The notes: a model not told the origin generated them from the sequence alone. A DNA stretch of 64,000 nucleotides from DASRIA01 sp963816975 (GCA_963816975.1 CAWFMD010000006.1:1426001-1490000); one strand, 5' to 3'. Shown: positions 41,957-50,554, numbered from the stretch's first letter. A program made the numbers and translations.

Positions 41957-42655
41957 CTACTCCGGCGCCTCGTGCCGTTCGGCGTGGGGGGCAAGCAGCG
42001 CGTCCAGCGCGTGCTCCCAACTCGGCATCGAGTTGCGCGCGCGGTACGCGTAAAGGCGCTCGAACGTTTCACGCGGCAGCCGCAGCCAAGCCGTCCCCGG
42101 GAAGTAGTGGTCCATCGTCTCGCGCCACACGCTGACGGGCAGTCCGTACTCGGCGTCGCGCTCCCAGCTGATGCGCGCCATCTGGAGCAGGCCTGCGTCG
42201 GACATGTACATCACCGTTCCGCTGAACAGGAACTCCAGCGGGACCTCGCCTCCATCCAGGGCCTGCAGGTACTTGGCGGCCGTCACGTCGAAGTCATAGG
42301 TGACCGGGATGTGCAGGTCCACCGTCGTCTCACCGGTGAAGCCCGGGACGTTGTAGCTGATCCGGACCCACGGCAGGGTCCGCAGGGTGGTCCCCCAGCG
42401 CGCAGGCTCGCCGAACAGCTCGAGTAGGCCTTCCTTCTCGCCAGGGCCGTAAGAGCGGCGCCGCGCGGCGATCTGCAGCTGCACGTCGAGCATGATCGAG
42501 CGGATTGGCCGCGGCCCGTCGGCCCGGATGCGCAGGCCGAAGCGCAGCGTGGGCACAGCCGCATGCGTGAGCAGGCCGCAGTCCTCGATTGCGAAGCCGA
42601 CGTCGATCGCCTGGTCGAGCGCCGCTGCTGCCGGCCTTGGCGTGGTCGTGGACAC
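41957..42655 (-). CDS. DUF6084-like hydrogenase-associated protein
   Basis: 232 aa from GTG 42655. Soluble, beta-rich, with FGLRIRADGPRPIRSIMLDV, VRISYNVPGFTGETTVDLHI and a Trp/Tyr-rich C-terminus (MDHYFPGTAWLRLPRETFERL). From memory this matches the DUF6084 proteins found in actinobacterial NiFe hydrogenase clusters; not verified by search. Starts 6 bp after the 70-aa protein stop and ends 3 bp before the next start. Function unknown; probably an assembly or scaffold protein. Confidence 0.75.
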   Translation of the reverse strand: MSTTTPRPAAAALDQAIDVGFAIEDCGLLTHAAVPTLRFGLRIRADGPRPIRSIMLDVQLQIAARRRSYGPGEKEGLLELFGEPARWGTTLRTLPWVRISYNVPGFTGETTVDLHIPVTYDFDVTAAKYLQALDGGEVPLEFLFSGTVMYMSDAGLLQMARISWERDAEYGLPVSVWRETMDHYFPGTAWLRLPRETFERLYAYRARNSMPSWEHALDALLAPHAERHEAPE

Positions 42656-42661
42656 GTGCGG

Positions 42662-42874
42662 CTACGCGGGCGACAGGTTCGGCATGCGCGGATCGATCGG
42701 CTGCGCCCCCTGCGCGTTTATGCCGGTCGAGCGCTCGGCGGTCGAGGTGCCGTCGGCCTTGTGCCCGGCCATCTTCTCGTAGTTTCCCCGCGAGTTGCCC
42801 TGGCTGATGCCGGGGGTGTGCGCGGGCGCATCTGGTGCGACGTCGGGCTTGCCGGTCTTGAGGTTGTCCGTCAT
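42662..42874 (-). CDS. 70-aa disordered protein of the hydrogenase operon
   Basis: Starts MTDNLKTGKPDVAPDAPAHT and continues with GISQGNSRGNYEKMAGHKAD, GTSTAERSTGIN and a Pro-rich end. No hydrophobic core, high Gly/Asn/Ser/Pro: probably intrinsically disordered. Its ATG overlaps the stop of the DUF5947-like gene (ATGA), so it is cotranslated. No domain recognised. The short motifs look deliberate (GNSxGNYEKxxGH) and may be binding sites for the hydrogenase. Confidence 0.68.
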   Translation of the reverse strand: MTDNLKTGKPDVAPDAPAHTPGISQGNSRGNYEKMAGHKADGTSTAERSTGINAQGAQPIDPRMPNLSPA

Positions 42875-43533
42875 GTCAGCTGTCCTTTCGCTTGTTCGAC
42901 TTGCTTGGAACGGCGGTCGAGGTCCGCGAAGAAGCGCCCGAGCTGGTCCCACACCTGGCGGCCGCCGGTGAGCCCCTTCCAGTTCGTCCTGATCAGCCCG
43001 ACCAGGCCGTAGCACTCGTCGATCGGTACAAGCCAGTGCTCGCGCGCGCCGCGCGCGCGGTTCACGAGCAGCGCCTCGACGTCGGGCTGCAGCTCCTCCA
43101 GCGCGGGATTCCTTTGCTCCAGCTCCGTCCAGGCGTGCAGCTCGAGCTGGGACTCCGTCGCGCCCATGGGACTCGGATAGAAGGCGGCCACCCGCCCTGC
43201 CGCGGTGTCGTTGTAGAAGAACGCCATGTCGACGGGGATGTGCAGCTCCTCCCACAGCGCGTCGCCGAGCTCGAAGTCGACCAGGCGCAGGCGCCGGTCC
43301 GGCACCAGCCGGTAGTGGTCCCGGCCCGCCGCCTCACGGTCGAACAGCAGGCTGCACGGTCGGCACGCGCACCGCAACTCCCGCTTCTGGAGGTCGAGCA
43401 GGTGGCGATGCTCAGCGGGGATCGGCGCGCTGCACAGGTCGCAGTGCTCCCGGGTCGCGCGCGACTCGCCCGCCGCTTGCCGCGCCAGCCGGCCGAGCCG
43501 CGAGCCGGCGACGGTGTTCGCGCCGGCGCTCAT
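42871..43533 (-). CDS. DUF5947-like hydrogenase-associated protein
   Basis: 220 aa. N-terminal cysteine motifs CDLCSAPI and CACRPCSLLFDR suggest a zinc-ribbon or metal site (about residues 31-65). Then LVDFELGDALWEELHIPVDM, AFFYNDTAAGRVAAFYPSP and a C-terminal PIDECYGLVGLIRTNWKGL. The layout matches DUF5947 proteins of actinobacterial hydrogenase operons as remembered. ATG 43533 is 4 bp after the NifU-like stop. Likely hydrogenase assembly; mechanism unknown. Confidence 0.78.
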   Translation of the reverse strand: MSAGANTVAGSRLGRLARQAAGESRATREHCDLCSAPIPAEHRHLLDLQKRELRCACRPCSLLFDREAAGRDHYRLVPDRRLRLVDFELGDALWEELHIPVDMAFFYNDTAAGRVAAFYPSPMGATESQLELHAWTELEQRNPALEELQPDVEALLVNRARGAREHWLVPIDECYGLVGLIRTNWKGLTGGRQVWDQLGRFFADLDRRSKQVEQAKGQLT

Positions 43534-43537
43534 CGTG

Positions 43538-44429
43538 TCACGCGAGCGCTGCCGTGAGCGCGACCTTCACGAGCCCGGCCTCGTCTACCAGGAGTGGCAC
43601 GGGCTCGAGATGCAGCTGATGGTCGTCCATGCAGCGGCCGGCGCGGATCGCGTCGTAGCGGTGCCCGCACCCGGGGCACGTGAGCTCCGCGCCGCGCAGT
43701 TGCGCGTGCGCGAGCGAGTGCCCGCACGCGGGGCAGCTCGGACGATACGCGTAGGTGTTGCCGATCAGGCGCAGGAACAGCACCGGCTCCCCGGCGACGG
43801 TCTTCAACAGCGCGCTGTCGGCGTCGAGCTCACGCAATTGCCCGACCGTCGCCCATTCGCCGTTCCCGGCCGCCCCGTTCGGCGGGGCCGGGGCGGCCGC
43901 GAGGGAGATCAGCTGATCCGGCGCCCCCAACTGGATCAGCGCCGGCGCCTGCGCGGGCGCCGCGGTGCCCTCGGCCTCGATCTCCTCGACGTCCGGCGCG
44001 GCCTTGTGGATCGCGTCCTCGATCGCGAGCTTCAGCGTCATGGTCGACGAAGGGCAGCCGCTGCAGCTGCCCTCCATGCGCAGTCGCACGACCCCCGCGT
44101 CAACGGACACCAGCTCCACGTCACCGCCGTGTGAGGCGAGATACGGGCGCACCTCGGCGAGCGCTCCCCGCACCCGTGTCTCGAGCGGCACCGGGTGGAT
44201 CCCGTGCAGCAGGAGCAGGTGCGAGACCAGCTCGTCGTCGACCAGCGCCTGGTCGGCTCGGGACCTGCCCTGCGAGGCGCGCCAGTCCCTCGCCGTACAG
44301 GTCGAGCAGCGCCCCCACCAGCTCGGTCGCCGTCTCGCGCGCAACCGGGTCGGGTAGGGCCTCGACCTGCTCGAGCAGCATCTCCACCCGCTCGACCCGG
44401 GCGCGTGTCTGCGCGTCGTCCATCGTCAC
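43538..44429 (-). CDS. NifU-like and Rieske-like fusion, frameshifted
   Basis: Reconstructed ~296 aa. A helical N-terminus (TRARVERVEMLLEQVEALPD) in one frame is followed, after one extra base at about 44258-44265, by a NifU C-terminal-type domain (VRLRMEGSCSGCPSSTMTLK, cluster-binding CxxC) and a C-terminal four-cysteine module (CPACGHSLAHAQ, CPGCGHRYDAIRAG) resembling a Rieske or rubredoxin fold. It probably delivers or holds Fe-S clusters for the hydrogenase. GTG 44429 overlaps the hhyL stop (GTGA); ATG 44423 is an alternative. Confidence 0.8.
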
Positions 44430-46213
44430 GAGTGCTCGCCGAACATCGGCGAGTGCACCTTGCGGAGCGTCTTGCCCTTGCCGAGGTACATGTGGACTCC
44501 GCACGGCAGGCACGGGTCGAAGCTCCGCACCGCCCGCATGATGTCGATGCCGCGGAAGTTCTCCTGGCTGTTCTCCTCGAATATCGGCTGGCCCATGACC
44601 GCGTCCTCGTAGGGTCCGGGAGTCCCGTAGGAGTCGGTCGGGTTGCCGTTCCACGGCGTCGGGGGGTAGGGGTGGTAGTTGGCGATCTTCCCGTCGCGGA
44701 TCACGAGGTGGTGCGAGAGCACCCCGCGCACAGCCTCGTGGAACCCGCACCCGATCGCCTCGTCCGGGACGTCGAAGTCCTCGAACACCTTGGTGTTCCC
44801 CGACTTGATCTCGGTGAACGCCCGGTCGAGGAAGTGGAAGGCCATGCCGGCCGCGTAGGCGACGAAGTAGATCCGGGCGCGATCGCGCTCGATCGCGTTG
44901 GACCACTTCGGCACCTTCCATTCCAGGTTCGTCTCCGGCGAGTTCGGCGTCTTCGGGAGGTTGATCTGCACGCTCTGCCCCGTGGCCTTCACGTACGGCG
45001 TGTCGACCTTGTTCGCCAGCGCGGTGACCCACAGGCGCGCGAGCGCGCCGCCGCCGGTGTCGAGTGCCAGGTAGTCGCCGGTGCGCTTGTCGAACCAGCG
45101 CGGGCTCATCACCCAGCTGTAGTTGCCACCGTCGAGGTCGCGCTTCTGCGGCTTCGGGATCGTGGTCTGGTTCCAGGGGTGGCGCTTGTCCACCGGGTTC
45201 CCCAGCGGGTCCTTCTCGACGAAGGTCTCCTCGTTGGTCCAGTCCTCGTAGTAGGAGCTGCCCAGCAGGATCCGGATGCCGAGGTTGATGTCGACGAGGT
45301 TCGTCGTGACCAGCTCCCCGTCCACGACGACCCCCGGGGTGACGAACATCTCGTTGCCCCAGAAGTCCATGTTCTTGTAGTCGTAGTCGACGTGGTCGGG
45401 GTTGTTGAACGCGCCCCAGCAGCCGAGCAGGATCCGGCGCCGCCCGACTTCCTCGTAGCCCGGCAGGGCCTCGTAGAAGAAGTCGAACACGTCGTCGTTC
45501 ATGGCGACGGCCTTCTTGATGAAGTCCAGCGTGCGCAGCAGCCGGCTGAGGTAGTCGGTGATCAGCTGCGGGGTCGCCACGGTTCCCACGCCGCCGGGGT
45601 AGATGGTGGAGGGGTGGACGTGGCGGCCCTCCATCAGGCAGATCATCTCCCGCCCGATCCGGCTCATGTGCAGCGCTTCCTTGTAGGTCTCGCCCACGAA
45701 CGGGTTGTAGGAGCGCATGATGTCGGCGATCGTGCGGTATCCGTGGATGTTTGCCCCCGGCGCCTCCGCGCTCTCGGCCTTCGCCATCACGGTTGGGTTG
45801 GTGTCCTTCACCATCTGCTCGCAGAAGTCCACGAACACCAGGTTGTCCTGGAAGATGATGTGGTCGAAGATGTACTCCGCCGCCTCGCCCAGGTTCACGA
45901 TCCACTCGCCCAGCGGCGGCGGCTTCACGCCGTAGGCCATCTGCTGCGCGTAGCACGAGCAGACCGCGTGGTTGTCCCCGCAGATCCCGCAGATGCGGCT
46001 CGTGATGAAGTGCGCGTCGCGCGGGTCCTTGCCCTTCATGAACACGCTGTAGCCGCGAAACAGCGATGACGTGCTCTTGCACGACACCACCTCTTTGTTG
46101 TCGAAGTCGATCTTCGTGTAGATGCCGAGGTTGCCGACGATCCGCGTGATCGGATCCCACGACATGTCGACGATCTTGCCGGCCTCCGGCTGGACCTTCT
46201 CCCTAACTGCCAT
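44426..46213 (-). CDS. hhyL: Group 1h [NiFe] hydrogenase large subunit
   Basis: 595 aa from ATG 46213 (SD GAGGAGAGGA). Both NiFe ligand motifs are complete: L1 RICGICGDNHAVCS and L2 DPCLPCGVHMYLG. The L1 wording and the long tail after DPCxxCxxH (GKGKTLRKVHSPMFGEHS, removed by the maturation protease) are typical of the actinobacterial group 1h/5 enzyme that oxidises atmospheric H2. In that group the enzyme tolerates oxygen and feeds electrons to the respiratory chain. The frame is intact. Confidence 0.95.
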   Translation of the reverse strand: MAVREKVQPEAGKIVDMSWDPITRIVGNLGIYTKIDFDNKEVVSCKSTSSLFRGYSVFMKGKDPRDAHFITSRICGICGDNHAVCSCYAQQMAYGVKPPPLGEWIVNLGEAAEYIFDHIIFQDNLVFVDFCEQMVKDTNPTVMAKAESAEAPGANIHGYRTIADIMRSYNPFVGETYKEALHMSRIGREMICLMEGRHVHPSTIYPGGVGTVATPQLITDYLSRLLRTLDFIKKAVAMNDDVFDFFYEALPGYEEVGRRRILLGCWGAFNNPDHVDYDYKNMDFWGNEMFVTPGVVVDGELVTTNLVDINLGIRILLGSSYYEDWTNEETFVEKDPLGNPVDKRHPWNQTTIPKPQKRDLDGGNYSWVMSPRWFDKRTGDYLALDTGGGALARLWVTALANKVDTPYVKATGQSVQINLPKTPNSPETNLEWKVPKWSNAIERDRARIYFVAYAAGMAFHFLDRAFTEIKSGNTKVFEDFDVPDEAIGCGFHEAVRGVLSHHLVIRDGKIANYHPYPPTPWNGNPTDSYGTPGPYEDAVMGQPIFEENSQENFRGIDIMRAVRSFDPCLPCGVHMYLGKGKTLRKVHSPMFGEHS

Positions 46214-46257
46214 CTCTGTTCCTCTCCTCAATCGAAGTCGTCAAGGTCATCCAGGTG

Positions 46258-47301
46258 TCAGGCCCGCCAGCGCGGCTCGTACCCGGTCGTCAGCTCCGGC
46301 CGGTTGTGTCGCCACTTCGGTTCCTTGTTGACGGTCTTGTTGGTGATGGCGCGCAGGCGGCGGATCATCGCGCCGTAAGCGCCCACCACGGTGGACGAAA
46401 CCCCGCCGCCGGGGGGCTGGTCCATGAACGGCATGAACTTGTCAGGGAAGCCGGGCATCGTGCAGCCGATGCAGATGCCACCCACGTTCGGGCACCCGCC
46501 GATCCCGGCCATCCAGCCGCGCTTCGGCACGTTGCAGTTGACGACCGGCCCCCAGCAGCCGACCTTCACGAGGCACTTGGGCGAGTTGTAGTCCTTGGCG
46601 AAGTCGCCCTGCTCGTAGTAGCCGGCGCGGTCGCAGCCCTCGTGCACCGTCTTGCCGAACAGCCACTGCGGGCGCAGCTGCTCGTCCAGCGGGATCACCG
46701 GCGCCAGGCCGGCCGCCTGGTACAGCAGCCACGTGAACGTCTCCATCGCGTTCTCGGGCTGCACCGGACAGCCCGGGATGTTCACGATCGGCAGCCCGCC
46801 GGCGGAGCGGAAGTCCCACCCGAGGTAGTCGGCCAGGCCCATGCTCCCCGTCGGGTTGCCGGCCATCGCGTGAATTCCGCCGTAGGTGGCGCACGTGCCG
46901 ATCGCGACCACGCCCCACGCGCCGGGGGCGAGCTTGTCGATCCACCAGTTGACGGTCAGCGGCTCGCCGGTCGCGAGGTCGTTGCCGAACGAGGTCCAGT
47001 AGCCCTCGCCGTTGATCTGCTCGTTGGGAATGGAGCCCTCGATCACGAGCACATACGGGGCGTCCAGGTTCCCCTCCGCCGCGGCGCGAAACGGAGCCAG
47101 GAACTCCTCGCCGCCCAGGGTGGGCGAGAGCACCTTGTTGTGCAGGTTGACCTTCGGCAATCCCGGGATCGCGCCCAGGAGCACGTCCTCGATGCCGGGC
47201 TGGCCGGCGGCGGTGATGCTCACCGAGTCCCCGTCGCAACTCATCCCCTCCGAGATCCAGAGGATGTGGACCTCTTCGACGCCTTGGACTGCCTCAGCCA
47301 T
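46258..47301 (-). CDS. hhyS: Group 1h [NiFe] hydrogenase small subunit
   Basis: 347 aa from ATG 47301 (GGAGG 5 nt upstream), overlapping hypA by 8 bp. There is no Tat signal, as expected for group 1h. The proximal cluster site reads MSCDGDSVS: the second cysteine of the usual CxxC is Asp, the 3Cys-1Asp arrangement known from the Ralstonia eutropha actinobacterial-type enzyme and linked to oxygen tolerance. Distal and medial cluster residues occur in VHEGCDRAGYYEQG, VKVGCWGPVVNC and GGCPNVGGICIGCTMPGFPD. Confidence 0.95.
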   Translation of the reverse strand: MAEAVQGVEEVHILWISEGMSCDGDSVSITAAGQPGIEDVLLGAIPGLPKVNLHNKVLSPTLGGEEFLAPFRAAAEGNLDAPYVLVIEGSIPNEQINGEGYWTSFGNDLATGEPLTVNWWIDKLAPGAWGVVAIGTCATYGGIHAMAGNPTGSMGLADYLGWDFRSAGGLPIVNIPGCPVQPENAMETFTWLLYQAAGLAPVIPLDEQLRPQWLFGKTVHEGCDRAGYYEQGDFAKDYNSPKCLVKVGCWGPVVNCNVPKRGWMAGIGGCPNVGGICIGCTMPGFPDKFMPFMDQPPGGGVSSTVVGAYGAMIRRLRAITNKTVNKEPKWRHNRPELTTGYEPRWRA

Positions 47302-47668
47302 AGCCGCCTCCATTCACCGAATTCGTTTGCAGGGTTTCCGCGAGCTCCAGGGAGTCGACCAACAGCTCCTCGCCGCTCGTCACGTCGATGTCGTACCCCC
47401 CGCAGCTTGCGCAACAGAGGGGAAAGTCCGGGAGGAACGTCTCCGCGCCGCACTCCCGGCAGGCGCCGGCGGCGGGGACGACCTCGATCTCCAGCTCCGC
47501 CCCGTCCAGGGCGGTTCCCTCCGCCACCAGCTCGAAGGCGAAGGTCAGCGCGGACGGGACCACCTGACGCAGGTGCCCGACCTTCAGCTGCACGCTCGCC
47601 ACGCGCCGGCCCCGCGCGTGCCGGTCCGCGACCGCCACCACCGACTGGGCTATCGCGAGCTCGTGCAC
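47294..47668 (-). CDS. hypA: Hydrogenase maturation factor HypA
   Basis: 124 aa from GTG 47668. The nickel-binding N-terminus M-H-E is present, as are the zinc cysteines (CRECGAE and CASCGG). With HypB it transfers Ni to the large subunit. It lies between hypE and hhyS and overlaps the hhyS start, placing nickel delivery directly upstream of the structural genes. Confidence 0.95.
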   Translation of the reverse strand: MHELAIAQSVVAVADRHARGRRVASVQLKVGHLRQVVPSALTFAFELVAEGTALDGAELEIEVVPAAGACRECGAETFLPDFPLCCASCGGYDIDVTSGEELLVDSLELAETLQTNSVNGGGYG

Positions 47669-47675
47669 CGGCGCC

Positions 47676-48776
47676 TCAGCAGATCCTCGGCAGCGGGTCG
47701 CCCACCAGCTGGTCCATCACGCGCCGCCCCCCGAACGCCGTTTCGACGAGGACCATGCCGGGAGGCTCGGTCTTCACCTCGCCGATCACGGCGGCCTGCT
47801 CACAACCGTGCACGCCGTGCAGCGCGGCGAGCGCCGCGTCCGCGGCCTCGGGTGCGACGAACGCGACGAACTTGCCCTCGTTGGCCACGTACAGCGGGTC
47901 GATGCCGAGCAGCTCGGACGCGCCCGCCACCGCCGGGTCGATCGGCACGGCGGCCTCGTTCACGATCATCGCGACGCCCGACGCGCGCGCCAGCTCGTTC
48001 AGCACCGACGCGACGCCGCCGCGGGTTGCGTCGCGCATGCACCGCAGGGAGGGCCCCGCGGCGTCGAGCAGCGCGTCGACGGCCGGCCACAGCGAGCAGG
48101 TGTCCGACTCGATGTCGGCGTCGAGGCCGAGCTCGCCGCGTGCCAGCATGATCGCCGTCCCGTGCTCTCCCACGGAGCCGGACACGATCACCCGGTCCCC
48201 GGGCCGCAGGCCGCGCGGCGAGAGGCTCGCGCGCGGGTCGAGCCGGCCGAGCCCGGTCGTGCAGATGTACATCTGGTCGGCGTGGCCGCGCTCGACCACC
48301 TTCGTGTCGCCCGCGACGATCTCGACCTGTGCCGCCTCGGCGGCGGCGGCGATTGCCGCCACCTCCGCGCGCAGCGCGTCCGCGGCCAGGCCCTCCTCGA
48401 GGATCAGGGAGACGGTCAGCGCCGCGGGCCGCGCACCGGAGACGGCGAGGTCGTTGACAGTTCCGTTCACCGCGAGCTCGCCGATCGACCCGCCGGGAAA
48501 GCGGATCGGCTTCACGACGAAGCTGTCGGTGGTGAGCGCCAGGCCCGTCCCGTCGATCGTGACGTTACCGGCGTCGCCCAGCTGCTCCAGGCTGTCCGCG
48601 CCCAGCGCCGGGACGAACAACCCCTCGATCAGGGTTTGCGTCGCCTTGCCGCCGGCGCCGTGCGCCATCGTGATCTGGGCGTCCTTGAACTTCGGGCGCT
48701 TGCCGCGCGCGGTCTCGATGATGTCGAGGATTCGCTGCTCGCGGCCCGTCACGGCGGTGTGCTCAGGCGCGCTCAT
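47676..48776 (-). CDS. hypE: Hydrogenase maturation protein HypE
   Basis: 366 aa, AIR synthase-related. ATP-binding AHGAGGKATQTLIEG, AGDTKVVERG and the conserved C-terminal Cys (PRIC) that carries the thiocarboxamide and then thiocyanate made with HypF. The N-terminal ~30 residues before ITMAHGAGG are slightly longer than usual. Starts with ATGA overlap on hypD. Confidence 0.96.
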   Translation of the reverse strand: MSAPEHTAVTGREQRILDIIETARGKRPKFKDAQITMAHGAGGKATQTLIEGLFVPALGADSLEQLGDAGNVTIDGTGLALTTDSFVVKPIRFPGGSIGELAVNGTVNDLAVSGARPAALTVSLILEEGLAADALRAEVAAIAAAAEAAQVEIVAGDTKVVERGHADQMYICTTGLGRLDPRASLSPRGLRPGDRVIVSGSVGEHGTAIMLARGELGLDADIESDTCSLWPAVDALLDAAGPSLRCMRDATRGGVASVLNELARASGVAMIVNEAAVPIDPAVAGASELLGIDPLYVANEGKFVAFVAPEAADAALAALHGVHGCEQAAVIGEVKTEPPGMVLVETAFGGRRVMDQLVGDPLPRIC

Positions 48777-49888
48777 ACGACCGCTCTATCCCGCGCGAAG
48801 CGGCCGTAGTTGTAGTAGGCGGCGCACGCACCCTCGGGGGAGACCATGCACGTCCCGATCGCGTGCTCGGGCGTGCACGCGGTGCCGAACACCTTGCACT
48901 CCCACGGCTTGATCACACCTTTCAGCACCTCGCCGCACTGGCAGGCCTTCGGATCGGCGACGCGCACTCCGGGCGTGCTGAACCGCCGCTCGGCGTCGAG
49001 GTCCGCATAGGCGTCGGACAGCCGCAGGGCGCTCTGCGAGATGAAGCCCAGCCCGCGCCACTCGAAGTGGGGGCGCAGCTCGAACACCTCCGACATCACC
49101 TCCAGCGCCTTCAGGTTGCCCTCCCACGGCACCACGCGCTTGTACTGGTTCTCGACCTCGCAGCGCCCTTCGCGCAGCTGCACGAGGATCATCTGGATCG
49201 CCTGGAGGATGTCGAGCGGCTCGAAGCCGGCGACCACGACCGGCCGGCCGTAGTCCGCGGGGATGAACTGGAAGGGCCGCGCGCCGACGACCGTCGAGAC
49301 GTGTCCCGGCCCGATGAACCCGTCCAGCCGCAGGTCCGGCGACTCGAGCAGGGCGCGCAGCGGCGGCACGATCGTGACGTGGTTGCACACGCACGAGAAG
49401 TTCGGCACGCCCTCGGCCCTGGCGCGCTTCAGGGTGAGGGCGGTCGACGGCGCCGTGGTCTCGAAGCCGATCGCGAAGAACACGACCTCACGGTCGGGGT
49501 TCTGCTTGGCCAGCCGCAGGGCGTCCAGCGGCGAGTACACCATGCGCACGTCCGCGCCCTCGGCCTTCGCGTCCATCAGCGTGCCCTCGGAGCCGGGGAC
49601 CCGCATCATGTCGCCGAAGCAGGTGAAGATCACGCCCTCCTGGTGCGCCACCGCGATGCCGTCGTCAACGCGGCCCATCGGGATCACGCACACAGGGCAG
49701 CCCGGCCCGTGCACGAGCTCGACGTTGTCGGGCAGCAGGTCGTCGACGCCGTACTTGTAGATCGAGTGGGTGTGGCCGCCGCACACCTCCATGACCTTGT
49801 AGTGACGGCCGCTCTCGACCGTGGCGAGGATCTCGCCGGCGACGGCCCGCCCCAGGTCCGCGTCTCGGAACTCGTCGACGTACCTCAC
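48773..49888 (-). CDS. hypD: Hydrogenase maturation protein HypD
   Basis: 371 aa from GTG 49888, overlapping the HypC-like stop. Motifs: MEVCGGHTHSI, HGPGCPVCVIP, GFETTAPSTAL, and the C-terminal [4Fe-4S] cysteines (KACQCGEVLKG, WECKVFGTACTPEHAIGTC). With HypC it assembles the Fe(CN)2CO unit. Intact. Confidence 0.96.
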   Translation of the reverse strand: MRYVDEFRDADLGRAVAGEILATVESGRHYKVMEVCGGHTHSIYKYGVDDLLPDNVELVHGPGCPVCVIPMGRVDDGIAVAHQEGVIFTCFGDMMRVPGSEGTLMDAKAEGADVRMVYSPLDALRLAKQNPDREVVFFAIGFETTAPSTALTLKRARAEGVPNFSCVCNHVTIVPPLRALLESPDLRLDGFIGPGHVSTVVGARPFQFIPADYGRPVVVAGFEPLDILQAIQMILVQLREGRCEVENQYKRVVPWEGNLKALEVMSEVFELRPHFEWRGLGFISQSALRLSDAYADLDAERRFSTPGVRVADPKACQCGEVLKGVIKPWECKVFGTACTPEHAIGTCMVSPEGACAAYYNYGRFARDRAVV

Positions 49889-50115
49889 GCGATCGCCTCC
49901 AGCCGGACGAGCGCGGTGCCGGCGTGCACGAGCAGCCGGTCACCCGGCGCTGCGTCGACCAGTCCCACTTCCACGGTGCTGCGCGGCCCCTCGTCCGCCT
50001 CGCACAGCGCAAGGCCGCGCGCGGCATCCACGGCCACGACCCGCATCGCAACTCCCTCATCGCCGCACGTGATGCAGTGGTCGTCGACGCAGGGGGCGGG
50101 CGGGTGCTCGGCCAT
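49885..50115 (-). CDS. HypC/HupF-like accessory protein
   Basis: 76 aa. OB-fold core like HypC (RVVAVDAARGLALCEAD, VGLVDAAPGDRLLVHAGTAL), but the N-terminus differs: instead of a cysteine at residue 2 it has CVDDHCITCGDEGVAM, a cluster of Cys/His that looks metal-binding. This is a second HypC-type protein next to the canonical hypC, possibly specific to the group 1h enzyme. Confidence 0.8.
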   Translation of the reverse strand: MAEHPPAPCVDDHCITCGDEGVAMRVVAVDAARGLALCEADEGPRSTVEVGLVDAAPGDRLLVHAGTALVRLEAIA

Positions 50116-50128
50116 CAGGTCACGCAGC

Positions 50129-50407
50129 TCACTCGATCACGCTCGCCTTCAGCTCCTCGAGCTCCTGCTCGTACTCCTCGCCCATGCGCTCGAGCAGGCG
50201 CCGCGTGGCGAGCGCCTCTTCCTCGTCGACCTGCGAAATCGCGAACCCGACGTGGATCAGCACCCAGTCACCGGGCACCACCCCGTCGCCGTCGGAGTCC
50301 AGCAGGCCGATGTTCACGTTCCGGCGCACCCCGGCCACGTCGACCCTGGCGAGGCGATTCGCCTCGTCCACCATTTCTACGATCTGCCCTGGGATTGCCA
50401 AGCACAC
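50129..50407 (-). CDS. hypC: Hydrogenase assembly chaperone HypC
   Basis: 92 aa from GTG 50407, preceded by GGGAGGAC. The mature N-terminal Cys (M-C-LAIPGQIVEM), essential for binding the iron precursor and HypD, confirms the start; the open frame to 50515 is not coding. C-terminal helix ATRRLLERMGEEYEQELEEL. First gene of the 15-kb hydrogenase operon. Confidence 0.95.
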   Translation of the reverse strand: MCLAIPGQIVEMVDEANRLARVDVAGVRRNVNIGLLDSDGDGVVPGDWVLIHVGFAISQVDEEEALATRRLLERMGEEYEQELEELKASVIE

Positions 50408-50469
50408 TTCGGGTCCTCCCTCAAGTCCGCGAAAGTGCGACCGGCCCCAACTGCGGGGTCGCGCGCTGG

Positions 50470-50483
50470 TTCGGCTGGGGTAT
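50470..50483 (-). promoter_or_regulatory. Probable hydrogenase operon promoter region
   Basis: The 147-bp gap upstream of hypC holds, on the minus strand, an AT-rich GTGATATACC stretch (plus strand 50478-50487 region), the best -10 candidate, and a TTTCTG box 15 bp upstream. Leader about 65 nt with a Shine-Dalgarno before GTG 50407. No obvious operator palindrome. Positions are approximate. Confidence 0.35.
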
Positions 50484-50554
50484 ATCACTTTCTTTCCCCC
50501 AGAAACGCCGATCAATCATCGGGCGGACTTCGTGCGTAATTTGTGCGACGGACG

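Noticed and set aside
46255..48912. 885-codon + strand frame opposite hhyS/hypA/hypE
   Set aside because: Compositional shadow; all three minus-strand genes are intact and diagnostic.
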